A stretch of 64,000 bases of DNA from contig NC_135019.1 of the NCBI RefSeq assembly GCF_051020955.1, forward strand, positions 21,891,375 to 21,955,374, given 5' to 3'. Positions 9,779 through 20,817 of this stretch are shown here, in pieces. Origin of the DNA: Megalopta genalis (Eukaryota; Arthropoda; Insecta; Hymenoptera; Halictidae). Made by a program: the position numbers and the translations under genes. The stretch's first letter is position 1; each line of letters starts with the position of its first letter. The notes beneath the pieces are model-generated. The model was not told the origin of the DNA. It did no database searches and saw only the letters and a program-made list of their open reading frames with translations.

Positions 9779-10465
9779 TAGGGGGACCGGAAAATAATGT
9801 CGTTTTTTTTACAGTAAATTCGAATAAATAAATTTCTTACAAGTTTTTCTTTTTAGTCAATGATATAATCACCGTCGTTGGCAACAACCTTTTGCCATCT
9901 AGTGTGCAAATTTTCAATGCCGAATCGATAAAAATCAATTGGTTTTTCAGTAAAATATCTGGAGATGGCATTTTTCATATCAACCAAATTTTGAAAGTTT
10001 TTGCTTGTTAAGAAGTGTTGCAGTGAACGGAATAAATGGAAATCCGATGGCGCAATGTCGGGCGAGTATGGTGGGTGAGGCAGTACCTCCCACCCCAATT
10101 CATTAAATTTTTCCAGCGTTTTTCTTGCGCAGTGCGGTCTTGCATTATCGTGTTGCAAAATAACGCCTTTTCTATTGATAATCGCTGGATACTTTTCAAT
10201 TAATGATTGATTTACTCGATCTAATTGTTCACAATAAAGGTCTGCATTAACAGTTTCTTCTGGTTTAAGCACTTCAAAATGGACGATTCCACGAATACCG
10301 TACCAAACACACAAAAGCGCCTTTTTCGAATGTAAACCTGGCTTAGCAGTCCTTCGTGGCGGTTCATTTGGAGAGAGCTACTGCCTTTTGCGTTTTGGAT
10401 TATCATACAGGACCCATTTTTCATCTGCAGTGATCAAGCAATCAAAAAACGGATGTTCTACCAAT
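9779..10465 (-). pseudogene. Mariner element M1, catalytic half only
   Basis: C-terminal half of a mariner transposase. The D,D34D signature is visible in LQHDNARPHCARK and PDIAPSDFHLFRSL, and a first catalytic region, ITADEKWVLYD, near 10440. A stop lies near 10380. The N-terminal DNA-binding part is absent. The left end starts with a TA and a candidate terminal sequence AGGGGGACCGG. Confidence 0.85.
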
Positions 10466-10528
10466 GTTGGTTAAGAGTATTTGACAGTTCCTCGATTATC
10501 TGACACGGATTTGCTTCCACTTCCGCCC

Positions 10529-10640
10529 TTAACACGTTAAGCGCCACGCCGGCCCCTAGGGACCGGCGCTAGACTTTCCATTCAGACCACGCCGGTCCCT
10601 GCGGACCGGCGACAGATTTTTCGTTCTTCTATCGCGGCGC
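10529..10640. repeat. piggyBac PB3 end with GC-rich palindromes
   Basis: A terminus with TTAACACGTTAAGCGCC is followed by two related palindromic blocks, GCCGGCCCCTAGGGACCGGC and GCCGGTCCCTGCGGACCGGC. The layout matches piggyBac subterminal regions. It belongs to the PB3 transposase end that follows at 10745. Confidence 0.65.
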
Positions 10641-10744
10641 GTGTGTCGGTCCTTGCGTATTTATGAGACTGAACATTTCAATTATGCGAAATCGGTTTTT
10701 GTTTGGTCAATGCTTGAAGGAATAGAATAGAATACTTAAAAACA

Positions 10745-11833
10745 TTAATGTAATTTATTAAAACAAGATATGCAAAGGTGAGGTTTCTTTGCACATTGGT
10801 TACAAAAGGTTGTTACTTTTTGCGTTACATTTTTAGCTGTCTTTGGTCCTAACATTCGTGTATTCTGATTATAGCATTCGGTGCAGTATCTTCTAGTTTT
10901 GTGCGCACTGCCTTCTTTTTTTTCCAAGTGATGCCGAGGATTTACACGGGTGTCCACTTGTTCCTCGTTCTCCTGTATAAGTCCGTCAACTAATTTTTTG
11001 CGGTACGTTGTGATACACATTTTCTGGCTTGTTGTTTCTTGGTATATAAAGAAGGAATTTACAACAGCAGTGTTCAATAACATCTCAAAACCTAATTTTC
11101 GATACCATTTCATCGATTTTCGTAATGAATTACTGTATGCAGCAACTTGATCTGACAGGTCAATCGATTTTTTCCCCGCATTATGGTCTATAACAATTGT
11201 TGGTTTACTAACAACTTTTGATTTTGTTCGAACGGTCTCCATTTGGAGTGTATGTTTGGTCGAAAGTAACAGAACGTCACACTTCTCTTTCAACTTCAAA
11301 ACTGTGATCCCTTCTTTACTCTCTTTAGCGACACATTCCCCCCGTTTTAGCTTCTTGAATACCACTTCTTTTGGGGTATCCTTGCGGTTACTCCTTAGTG
11401 TCTCAATCAAGTGAGTATCTTTCTCTATCAGTTTCTCTCTCTTGGCCAAGTTTACACTGTACCCGTCCGACACGGGCAGCGGGCCAACAATGTCCAATTG
11501 GACATGGTCGAATCGAGCATCCGGGGCAGCAAAGTGCTCGGGCAAGTGGCTAGTATGCCGCGAGACTTTAGCTCGCTGACATTTGATGCACTGCTTGCAC
11601 CACTGAGCAACATCCCGGTGAATGTTGGGCCAAATGTACCGCTGTCTAATTAATCTGTCGGAGACCCTGGCACTCGGATGAGCCAGATTATGTACAGTAT
11701 CAAAAACTGCCCTCCGTAACTTCGCGGGAATGTATGGGCGGATCGTCTCACCAGATATTTCACACAATATCGGTATATTGTCCGAACCGAACAGTAGTTT
11801 CTTTAGTTTGACCGAGACATCGGCGGCTGGCAC
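10745..11833 (-). pseudogene. Chimeric frame: Gypsy G2 integrase N-terminus fused to piggyBac PB3 C-terminus
   Basis: A single 362-codon open frame made from two unrelated elements. The first about 125 codons are a Gypsy integrase zinc domain and core start (HNLAHPSARVSDRLIRQRYIWP, cut here at 20 would end RYIW; CIKCQRAKV; FDHVQLDIVGPLPVSDGY). After about 11450 it becomes a piggyBac transposase from the second catalytic region onward (TLRSNRKDTPKEVVFKKLKR, IVIDHNAGKKSIDLSDQ, then a Cys-rich end CTECYNQ, CNQCAKKPHLCISC). A deletion that removed the Gypsy 3' end and the piggyBac 5' half joined them in frame. Whether it is expressed is unknown; I treat it as a recombination by-product. Confidence 0.8.
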
Positions 11834-12774
11834 AATTGCTTCAGTTGCTCGTCCGTTTCCTGATGCTCGGAGATATCTTTCAAACTGACTTCAACGGGCA
11901 GGCGGAGTGCGTCGACACGTGACAATACGTCAGCTACGACGTTGTCCGCCCCCGGAATGTGGTGGATGTTCGTAGTGAACTGCGCGATGAACGAGAACTG
12001 GCGGATTTGACGCGGAGAAGCCTTCTCGAGCTTCTGTTGAAACGCGTAAATAAGCGGCTTGTGGTCGGTCAGGATTGAAAATTCCTGGCCTTCCACATAA
12101 TGCCGGAAGTACTTAATTGCCTCGAATACTGCCGTCAGCTCACGATCATACGCGCTGTATTTCACCTGCGCGGGTGAAAATTTGCGCGAGAAAAATGCCA
12201 GGGGTTCCCACAGTGATTTTAAACCCCGCTGTTCAAGGACCGCCCCCATTGCAAGATCGGACGCGTCAGTGACAACGCGTAAGTCCGCGCCCGAACGAGG
12301 GTGAACCAGGAGAGTCGCTTCAACCAACGCTTCTCTGGTTCTGACGAAGGCATCAATAGCCTCTTCGGTCCACTCGATCTCGCGTGTATCGCGCTTTCTC
12401 GAGTCGCGAATGAACTCGTTTAGCGGCGCTTGTGAACGTGCCGCATGAGGTATGTTGCGCCGGTAGAAATTTACCATGCCCAAGAAACGACGGAGGTGAA
12501 TGACCCTCTTGAGCCTGGGGAACTGCGATATGGCTTTGATGGCTGATTCCAGGGGGCGAATGCCCTGCGGACAGACAAGATAACCTAGGAATTCTATTTC
12601 CTTAACAGCGAAAACACATTTCGTGAGGTTCACCCTTAAGTGGTGTTCCTGCAGGCGTCTCAAAACAATATTTATATGCCGAATGTGTTCCTGTTCCGAC
12701 TCCGACGCAATTAAAATGTCATCAATATACACGAATACAAAATCCAGATCGCCCAGGATCCTATTAAGGAAGCG
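11803..12774 (-). pseudogene. G2 pol: RT thumb, RNase H
   Basis: Open for about 310 codons from the RT active site (MYIDDILIASESEQE) through the RT thumb (FLGMVNFYRRNIPHAARS) and RNase H (VTDASDLAMGAVLEQ, YDRELTAVFEAIK, LTDHKPLIYAF, GADNVVADVLSRVD). A TAG stop at 12775-12777 separates it from the RT palm. It continues toward the integrase of the chimeric frame in another frame near 11820. Confidence 0.87.
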
Positions 12775-13398
12775 TTAGAAAGTCTGGCTAGCATTCCTCA
12801 GACCGAACGTCATGAAGAGGAACTCGAAAAGACCAAAGAGTGTTATTACCGCCGTCTTTTCCACGTCTTCCGGAGCTATGGGGATCTGGTTGTACGTCTT
12901 ATAGAGATCGAGTGACGAAAAGTGCGTCTTCCCGCTTAGATTAGTCGAGAAATCGTGTAGATGGGGAGTCGGATATTTGTCTGGGATCGTCTGCTTATTC
13001 AGCCCCCTGTAATCCCCGCACGCGCGCCAGGTGCCGTCCTTCTTCAAGGCCATATGGATGGGACTAGCCCATGGGCTTGAAGATGGGCGGCAAATGCCGG
13101 CCGCAACTAGCGCTTCAAACTCCTTCTTCGCCGCGCGGAGTTTGTCCGGGTTGAGTCGACGAGCCTTCTCTGATACTGGGGGACCGGTTGTCAGGATGTG
13201 GTGTAACACATCCACTGACTTGGAGGGTGGCATCTTGGCGGTGCCAAACACCTCCGGGAACTCCGCGAGTATGTGCGCCACGCGCGGGTTCGGAACTACG
13301 GAGCTTACCGTGCGGTATACTACCGATTTCGCCGCCGCCACGGTGTAGAGGCTGGTCATCGGGTCGACCAGTCGGCCTCTACGAAGATCTACCAACAA
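12775..13398 (-). pseudogene. G2 pol: RT fingers and palm
   Basis: About 207 codons with the RT N-terminus (AAGICRPSSSPWASPIHMAL, WRACGDYRGLN, FSSLDLYKTYNQIPIA, MTFGLRNASQTF), ending in a stop at 12775. The palm aspartate lies in SLDLYKTYN. It is one gene with the flanking pieces. Confidence 0.87.
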
Positions 13399-13426
13399 AC
13401 CGTAGTGTTTGAGGAGATCCGCTCCC

Positions 13427-13700
13427 TTAATCGCCGTGGGGCACCGCCGCGATGCAGAAGTTCCAAGTGATAACGCGGCGCAATCCTAAATCGAGGGTCC
13501 GAAACGATTCACCAAAGGTGTCTATAGCCGTATCGTTGGCCGCATATAAACGGAAACCGGTTGGCCTGCCATGGATTCGCGAATTAGCAGGGACCAGGGA
13601 CAGATCGGCGCCCGTATCGATAAGAAACTGCTGACCCGTAACGCAGTCGCGTACATGTAATCTGGACGTCTTGCGCCTCCCTTCCAAGCCCGTCCCAGCA
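13427..13700 (-). pseudogene. G2 protease
   Basis: Aspartic protease segment with QQFLIDTGADLSLVPA, the same type as G1. It is separated from RT by a short frame break near 13400-13427. Confidence 0.8.
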
Positions 13701-13713
13701 ATGGAAGGTTTAT

Positions 13714-14335
13714 CTAGTTTCCCGTGGTGAACTCGTTGTACCTAGCGCACCACGGCTTGCAGGAGTGTGGCGACTGGGGAAATTTCGCATGCGCATGGCA
13801 CAAGTTACGCGCCGGACTCTCATGTTTGGAACGGCCGCGTGATCCCGACGACCTCGACTGACGCCTTTCCAAAGCTCCGATCTTGGCCGTCAATTTGCGT
13901 ATCTGGATGATCAGGCGGTCCAGCTTTTCCATCAATCCGATGCGCACGCACATGAGCTGCGTCACGACAAGATGGCCGCCGCACAGCGCAAAAGTGCTGA
14001 GTCACGGAAAGATATTCGACACGCGCGTTTCTGGGGTCTCGGTGAATTCCGAGAGCCTCAGACGGTATGATTACTGGCGATACCTCGCCGTATATGCACC
14101 GATGGCGGTGGCTTCGCGCTTTACTTCAGCAGGGAGCAGGCCGTCACGGAATTGTGCCACGGGAACCTCTGGAGCCAGCGTCGTCTTCCACGTGGTCGAA
14201 GCCACAGTTTTCCGGCCGGAAATCGGTGAGAAGGCGCCGGTGACGGTGGCTTCACGCATTCCCTTCAAGTTGCACAATTAGCCGGCGGCAGTAGTCTTCT
14301 ATTTCGTCCACGTTGATGCACACGAAAACGCGTTC
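13714..14335 (-). pseudogene. G2 gag remnant
   Basis: Only the C-terminal part of Gag is readable: basic residues followed by CHAHAKFPQSPHSCKPWC, the zinc-like segment also seen in G1. Upstream to the primer site the frame is scrambled, and the capsid core is not recognisable. Confidence 0.6.
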
Positions 14336-14340
14336 TTAAT

Positions 14341-14359
14341 CGAACGTTGGGGTCACCAA
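14341..14359 (-). promoter_or_regulatory. G2 primer-binding site
   Basis: Minus strand reads TTGGTGACCCCAACGTTCG immediately after the LTR, matching the G1 primer site in its first ten bases. Confidence 0.7.
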
Positions 14360-14630
14360 TGTAGGGTTCGTGGTGGAATTAAATATGCCAGGTTCCCTAC
14401 TATGCGTGTGCACACTTCGAGACTCCTCGTGATGGTGGCTAGAAAGCCGCCGCGCCTGCGCTACGCGCAGGCGGACGGAGTGGGGGAACCACGTCCCGAC
14501 ACAATCCTAGCGGGCCCTTGCCTTAGACGTGGGGGTAGGACGAAGTCTCTGTATATATAGGGATCGAGGCGGATCGGTTACTAGCGGGAAGAGGAGCCCT
14601 CTGCTGGCGGGTCTGGAGGTAGCCGCCACA
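14360..14630 (-). repeat. G2 LTR with G19 polypurine tract beside it
   Basis: A 271-bp LTR (TGTAGGG...GCCGCCACA in plus reading). Its left neighbour is the G2 primer site, so it is the 5' LTR of G2. On its right is a run of 19 C (14633-14651) followed by CGCCAGTGG, which is a polypurine tract on the minus strand, so it is also the 3' LTR of a second copy. Confidence 0.75.
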
Positions 14631-14782
14631 TACCCCCCCCCCCCCCCCCCCGCCAGTGGATAACGATATCTAGGATGGTGGTCCTCTCCATGCTAGATGT
14701 TCGCTATACCTCGTGGGCATCGATGCGGTTGTAAGTATGAGCCTTCGTAGGTCTGCTGGCGGGTCTGGAGGTAGCCGCCACA
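14631..14782 (-). mobile_element. Remnant of a second G2-type copy sharing the LTR
   Basis: After the C19 tract come about 100 bp of internal sequence, then the last 31 bp of the same LTR (14752-14782, ending GGTAGCCGCCACA). This is LTR - deleted interior - LTR end, the product of tandem insertion or LTR-LTR recombination followed by deletion. Confidence 0.65.
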
Positions 14783-15800
14783 GCGTGATAGTTGGATCGA
14801 TTCAGAAGACTATTTAATCGATTTTTACGTGCATGGAATGAAGGTTCGTTTCGTATAACTTGGCCAATCTGAACTTGGCCGTTGGTGTTGCTGGATCGCA
14901 GATAAATGCAAACTCCATGACCCATCTCGCTAGCGTCCATGAATTTGGATGTTTGCGGCATCCGCGAGGAGAATTCGTCGTTCGAAGGCCAAATTGTTCA
15001 GTAGATTGAGTTGTGTGCAATAGTTGATCCAGGTGATTTGCATGATAAGCTTGGCAGTGATGATAACTGGACCAAGCAAATCCAGAGGATCGAAGATTTT
15101 GGCAATTGTTGAAAGGATAGTCCTCTTTGTGGCCCTTGTATTGATGGTAATAGGATATACAGAATAGACTATGGAATCTTCAGGAGAATTCCAAGCATGT
15201 ATCGATGTCCTTTGTCTTCGGCGAGTTGTTGGAGACACCGCGTTGCCAGGAATGGAGCAGGAGACAATCCGAAGGTGACGGTGTTGAGTTGGAACGTCTT
15301 CACCTCACCGGCTAGTCCAGATGACGCGTTGAAATTATTGATCCTCCTTGCGTATGAGGAACTGTCGATACATCTTCTCGATATTTCAGGCAAGGACGTA
15401 ATTGTATAATCGAAACCGAAGAATATGCGAGAACAGATCATCTTGTACGATCGGATCATCCATGAGAACTTCATTGAGCGAAATCCCAGTGTCGGTTTTT
15501 GCCGAACCGTCGAAGACCACACGCAGTTTAGTTGACATGTTGGTTTCCTTCATTATAGTGTGATGAGGTAAGAAGAACCCACACATTGTCAACGGTTGAA
15601 TCGGTGTCTTCTGTTGAATGTGTCCGAGAAAAAGGTATTCCTGCATGACCTGACTGTATTGATCCTTGAATTCTGGATCTCATTTAAAACGATGTTGGAG
15701 AGCATTGGGCCGTTTCAGAGCCATGGAACGGTATCTTCTCAGAAGTTCCTTCTTCTGTTTAAGAGAGAGAGTCACTTAATTTATCGATTGATTGGTACTG
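14783..15800 (-). pseudogene. BEL/Pao reverse transcriptase remnant (Pao2)
   Basis: Minus-strand BEL/Pao RT in several frames: LRVVFDGSAKTDTGISLNEV near 15500, DLFSHILRFRLYNYV, VTFGLSPAPFLATRCLQQLA near 15250, RTILSTIAKIFDPLDLLGPV near 15080, and the RNase H-like start FMDASEMGHGVCIYLRSS near 14920. Frameshifts are frequent. The 3' part is removed by the G2 LTR at 14782. Confidence 0.85.
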
Positions 15801-15869
15801 CTTATGAATTCGAGTCGAGTCATAACATTTCGAGTCGTTAACTCTTAAGTTAACAGTCGAGTCATGCAT

Positions 15870-16640
15870 TCAAGACCATTCTTGAAAAAATGGAAAATAC
15901 AATTCATGTTCACACAGAAGTGGAGTAACCACTCTATCATCCTGTTTCACATTACCAATACTGTCGAAGGTTATCCTCGTCTGCTGAACTAATTTGGGCA
16001 GCAGAATAGATAGAAGGGTATCCCAATGCTCGACTGGAACCTTGAGCGTTTTGAGGGATCGTATGTGCTGCTTCGCATGGTTTACGAACCCTCGTAGATC
16101 GACGACAGTTTTCTTGGTGCCAGGAGCCGTTTGAATTAAGAGATCAGTATGCCGTGTGACTATGAGTCTCTCACTTGCGTATGTATATTCAAGCAATTTC
16201 CATGCTTGAGAATAATTCGCATCAGTGGTAGCCATTGCTTCGATGACCTTTGATGCTTCACCGGATAGTGCCGATTGAAGATATTGAAGCTTTTGCACGT
16301 TGAAGAGGCCGTCTTGGCTGTCTGTCATGGACGAGAATTTTCCTCTGAAAAACTACCGATCTTCGAATTTGCCGTCAAAACGTGGCAAATCAGCCTTGGG
16401 CAGTTTTACGAACATCTCAGAACCTTGGGTGAATGCTGGGGACTCTCGTTGAACGATGGTAACGTTCGAAACAGGGTCTCCGAATGTTTACAGCAGTTCT
16501 TCTGCTGTGACGATTGTCTCCATGTGGCGTTCCTCCATGGTGCAGCGAGCTTCCTCCTGATCTACGTCTTCCTGCAGAACCTTCAACTTGGCCTGGATGT
16601 CGTTATATGCCGCATAAACCTCTTTCAATCGCGCTGAACG
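15870..16640 (-). pseudogene. BEL/Pao gag remnant (Pao2)
   Basis: Gag N-terminus (KLPKADLPRFDGKFEDR) near 16390, a stop, then an open frame with LFNVQKLQYLQSALSGEASK and AWKLLEYTYASERL, the DUF1759-type gag region of BEL/Pao elements. It belongs with the RT at 14783-15800; the protease between them is not readable. X2 lies just upstream. Confidence 0.8.
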
Positions 16641-16826
16641 GGCGCGCGCACCGTGAATACGTACAATATGCTTTGTTGCTGTATATTGTTACGATCGTTG
16701 GTATTGAATGAATGATTAAATGGATTGTTCGCAGTTTCGAACCTACCTGCATACACCGGTTGCAGTTCGGGAAATTGAAGGTAAATAAATTGTTTTACCA
16801 CTCATCCAAGATATTAGTGTATAGAT

Positions 16827-17159
16827 TTATTGAAACGAGTGATTATTTAACAAATTTGCATTAAAATCTTCCGGGTCCCAATCGGGGTCGCGATAATTCT
16901 CGTCGGCGAACAGTTTCTCTAATTCGTCGTAGTTCGCCCGGTCTTTATCCGATACTGGATCATAAGCTTCTACCGACGGGGGAGAGTCTGGGAACGGATC
17001 AGGCCTTAGGGATACTTCTGCCAGCTCTCTCCCTATATCACGGAGCCTTTGTTCGTATTTTACGCTAAATTCCCGTTGGAGTGCGCGGATTCGTCGGATG
17101 GCTCTAGTTTTGCGTCCCCCTCGACGTTTATTATTCGCACGTTTCTTGGAACCATTCAT
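16827..17159 (-). CDS. Small X protein, intact 110-codon copy
   Basis: Open from the ATG at 17157-17159 to the stop at 16827. The N-terminal third is strongly basic (GSKKRANNKRRGGRKTRAIR). The C-terminal half is acidic and proline-rich (PDPFPDSPPSVEAYDPVSD, YRDPDWDPEDF). There is no signal peptide or membrane segment. It lies about 190 bp downstream of a TATA box (17375-17383), with an AATAAA on the minus strand soon after the stop. The second copy in X1 is about 70 percent identical, with many silent differences. I do not recognise a known domain. The gene is carried by the mobile element and is not host-derived as far as I can see. Confidence 0.6.
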   Translation of the reverse strand: MNGSKKRANNKRRGGRKTRAIRRIRALQREFSVKYEQRLRDIGRELAEVSLRPDPFPDSPPSVEAYDPVSDKDRANYDELEKLFADENYRDPDWDPEDFNANLLNNHSFQ

Positions 17160-17271
17160 CTTAGCGTATGTTATGCGACGTTAGTTGAACTATTATTGAA
17201 TTATTATTTTCGATAAACTGTTCGGTAGACTGGTGTTCGATAAACTCGTGTACGGTAGACTCGTGTTCGGT

Positions 17272-17350
17272 AGACTCTTTGGCCACTGTGTTTGGTAGAC
17301 TCTTTGGCCACTGTGTTTGGTAGACTCTTTGGCCACTGTGTTTGGTAGAC
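17272..17350. repeat. Tandem repeat in X2, 25-bp unit
   Basis: Three copies of a 25-bp unit containing CTTTGGCCACTGTGTTTGG, located between the TATA box and the small gene, where X1 has its 55-bp repeat. Confidence 0.8.
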
Positions 17351-17374
17351 TAACTTCTGCGGACCTCGCCTGTG

Positions 17375-17383
17375 TTTTTATAG
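17375..17383 (-). promoter_or_regulatory. TATA box of X2
   Basis: Minus strand reads TATAAAAACACAGG, conserved with X1, upstream of the intact small X gene. Confidence 0.5.
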
Positions 17384-17576
17384 GACGCAAGCAGTGGTCA
17401 GACAGGTGGGGGTTCTCGTGCGACTGGGTCTTCGCGGCCGGTCTCGCTGCATTCCATTCCCATCTTGATTTTGCAGGTGTGCCGACTGTTATCGCAGTCA
17501 CGTCCGCTGCATGGGACCGAGTCTTCGCGGCCTGTCTCGCTGCAGACCTTTCCTATCTGCCAACTGCCAACCAATT

Positions 17577-18715
17577 TGTTACGTCCCGCGGCGCGGTTAC
17601 ACGAAAAATATATATTTTCTCCCGCGTCCGCCGCGGATTCGAGACGCTTGCAACTTTTCGTTCACTAACGGGGTGTCACGATGGCGCGCGCGCAATACAC
17701 AAATACGCGACTCACCGGTGCTGAGCGAGATGCGGCGCCTTGGTTGAGCTTGATCGGTTGACGCCAGTGCTGGATGCAGTGCAGGTGCCGGACGGACTCG
17801 GCCGCTCGTTGACAGCGTTGTAGTTCTTGGAGACGTTGTCGAATTGGTGAGGTTGATACACACTATCGCGTCGCGTAGGGAGCGTTCGGGTTATTATTGT
17901 TCAATGACTTCACTATTTAACTGGTAAGATTATGTATATTCTGGTACTTAGTTACAATGGTTTCTTAGACTATGTATGATATTCGCAAGTAGTAAGATAT
18001 GGTACGCGGGAGCTCCCGAAGAGACGTCGTTACTCTTCGGAGCATGGAACTGAAGTGTGGCGTTGTGCAAGCCTCCTCTGCGCGCCGGGTTCGGTCGATG
18101 GAGGGGCGACGTCGGTGCGAGGGAGAGCGCGTCTGCTGACGGTGTTCTCTCTCTCTTCGCTGAGCGCTGTGAGACTCGCTGGTGCTTGCAGTTTCCCATG
18201 GAGAACGGTCGGCTGCGAGCGTGTTGGAATGTGCTGAGTCTGCAGTTCTCGGTGCGAGCGGATGCATCTTATCGGTGCGAGTGGATGCATCGTGCGTTCT
18301 CTCACCGAGGGCTCGTCCGGTCGCAGGCGTGTTGGAATTTGCTGAGCTTGCAGTTCCCAGCGTGAGCGGATGCATCGTGCGTTCTCTCTCGCTCCTGGCA
18401 TCGTGAGATTCGGAGAACGGTTGCATCATTGGCGTATGCATCAATTCCTTGCGAAGTGAACGGATGCATCATTGGCGTATGCATCAACTTATTTTAGATG
18501 TTTAATTATATAATTTTAGCAATATGACGTGTTTCGAGTGTGTGTGTGTGTGTGTGTGCTTAAGATTTAGGGTGTTGTTCTGTGTTACAATTGTGTACTT
18601 ATACCTATTGTACGCATTTACGTTATATACTAATTCTAGAAGCTTATCATCTATTCGCGCTTAGACGGATACGACTTACAATCTACGCAATACGTCCTGA
18701 GGGCAGGACGTAACA
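17577..18715 (-). repeat. Y 3' LTR
   Basis: A 1139-bp LTR with perfect 10-bp inverted ends TGTTACGTCC and GGACGTAACA. It contains a (TG)n run (18538-18559) and repeated ATGCATC-rich segments. The polypurine tract GGGGGAGG (minus strand) sits just outside its right end. The Env reading frame runs about 40 bp into it and stops at 18676. Confidence 0.8.
18410..18490. repeat. Direct repeat in the Y LTR
   Basis: A 28-bp block, GCATCATTGGCGTATGCATC and flanks, occurs twice (about 18422-18450 and 18464-18486). Further ATGCATC motifs at 18260, 18288 and 18370 suggest repeated regulatory sites in U3. Confidence 0.65.
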
Positions 18716-20817
18716 CCTCCCCCGTGGGAAAAAGAAAAGCGACGCAGTCGGTTTTCTTCCTCTGAATCGGTGTCATGCGCTTTGGTTTTCCTAAAACTAA
18801 CGAACCGTTCGCCGGGTTTAGTGTGTCTCTCTATAAAGTCTCTGGGTTTGACACTCGGGGTTTCGCTGGGGGTATAATTAGCAGAGTTGTCTGAGAGTTT
18901 TGTTGACTTCTCGTGAGAGTTTTTGTTTTGGGGTTCGCGCACGACCACTTCACTTATGGGGATGCATTCCGTGGTGGTACACTGAGGGGCCACTTCACTG
19001 TCACTTTGTTTGTTCTTTAAGTACAGGCAGAAGTGCGTCAGCGCGCTCCACGAAGCCGCGAGGAGTTGGAGGCTGCAGCCATAAGCTGCGTGCAGGGCGA
19101 TTCCATTCAGTATGGTATTGATACACAATTTAACTATGCGTAAGGCGAGGTATATTCCCATCAGTCCCGCCATTACTGAGCCGAACTCGATGAATCCGCT
19201 CCATATTCTTTTCCCTGTTGACTCTGCGATCTTCTGTAATGTTTCTTCGTCTATTAAACCGAGCATTTTTACTGAGCCGTCCGCGTATGACCTTCCCGAT
19301 GCTCCTTGAGCCAGTGCGTTTACTACCGCGATCCTTTCTATGGGGAACATTATATGGTCGCTGAGTTTTTGCACATCCTCTTGCGTGTAAATTCCGCCGG
19401 TGGCCAGGTTTGCCGGGTTTGTATATTTCCAGACGGATGATGTTAGCGGTTGTAGTGGTGGAGGTGGAATGCTTTCCGTCGGGCGTGGCGTCATCCTGTA
19501 CCACGTTCCGTGGATTTTGTAAGTCGATGGAATCAGCTCGTCGCACATCCGTTTGGTTCCAGTTTTCGTTAGGATGTGCGTTCTTGGTGTTAGGAAGAAC
19601 GAATCGTTCCTGTATGTGACGGGAAGTTCGTCGAAGCATTCGTCCGTCTTCCTGAGTGTGCATTGGACAGGAGTGCACTTAATCACATGAATTACTTCGC
19701 CAGCTGGGACGGCCATATATCCGGATTCCTTGGCGATTGTCATGGCTACTTCGGCCGGGGAGATGTGGACCAGCGATATTGCGTTCCTGAGCACTTGTTG
19801 TTCTAGTATGCATTTTTGTTTCATTATATCTTGATAAAGCGCGATTATTTGAGATTTAAGGTGTTTCTCGACGTATATAAATTTCGTGTTTACATACGTA
19901 AAGATATCGAGGTTGTTAATTCTGCTTCCCGAAATAGATTTAAATTTTCCTTCTCTTTCGGTTTCTAGTAAGAGTATTTTCGGATGCTCCGTTTTGATGA
20001 GGGTGTACCCGCAGATTTGCGTACGTCCTGTACTAGTGAGAGCGAAAGCTGTGTCGCCTGAAGTTACTGTATATGTTGGGGTTCCGTGGTGTTCTTCTGA
20101 AGATACCTTTGTGGCTCTACCTTCATAAAGGACTTCGTATCTGTTGAAAAGACAGCGGTCGGTGGGCAGGCTGTCCCAAAATGTAAATCCGTCCTCCGGG
20201 TCCGTGCAGTACTCCTTATCCAGGGAGCAGCGATGTCCGGTAGGCAGATATATTTGGTTGGTAGAGATTTTTACCGGTGCGTTAAAACCTTTAAGGGTCA
20301 CCCTTATTATCGCCTGGACTACCACCTTGTCCCATGTTCCGAATGGGTCACTGTAAGTTGTACCGCCGCACGTTCCGTCTTGTAGGATGGATCCGGCTAG
20401 GGTAATGCTTCTGACTGTCGTGCTATTGCCTGTCAATCCGGCTAACTGCCCGGTGGGAGGTAGGATTAATATACCTGAGCTATGCATTGTTCTGCAGGTA
20501 TCTCTCGGAGTGTTAAGGAGATATTGCTGGCGACCGTTGTTTACGACTGACATATGCGAGTGCATTCCGCAATAATAAATTGTGCGGTCTATTTCCACCT
20601 TGCACTGTACTACCGGGGTCTCTTCGAAATCGATTAATTGGAGTAATTGCACGCTCGTATTTTGGACTGTCGGCTTGTCGTCGGCGAGTTCGCAGAGGGG
20701 TCGGTCCATTGTAGAGACGGTTGTAGTGTTTAAGGTTGAACCTCCACAGTCGTAGCCGATTAGGGCGGTGGTTGGTTGCAGGATCGCGAGCACGAAGAGC
20801 GGTATCGGAGTCTGCAT
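18676..20817 (-). other. Envelope glycoprotein domain of Y
   Basis: The last 713 codons of the Pol-Env frame. An internal Met at 20815-20817 starts a good signal peptide (MQTPIPLFVLAILQPTTA). The ectodomain begins GYDCGGSTLN, is rich in Cys and has NxS/T sites. A hydrophobic membrane segment (SVMAGLMGIYLALRIVKL) lies near 19150, a second hydrophobic stretch near 19060, and a charged tail follows. No furin site with a fusion peptide of the baculovirus F type, as in Drosophila gypsy, is visible. The Cys pattern of the N-terminus looks to me like glycoproteins of chuviruses (negative-strand RNA viruses of arthropods), which LTR elements are known to have captured. That assignment needs a profile search. 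No damage is seen. Confidence 0.6.

Larger units (their letters stand above)
11450..14630 (-). mobile_element. Ty3/Gypsy element G2, 3'-truncated
   Basis: A cousin of G1 on the minus strand: 5' LTR 14360-14630, primer site, damaged gag, protease, RT, RNase H and the start of integrase, cut off at about 11450 by the piggyBac fusion. Several stops and frameshifts are present, so it is older than G1. Confidence 0.85.

Noticed and set aside
14633..14651. Run of 19 C as an assembly artefact
   Set aside because: It sits exactly where the polypurine tract should be next to the LTR; the length may be inexact but the feature is real.
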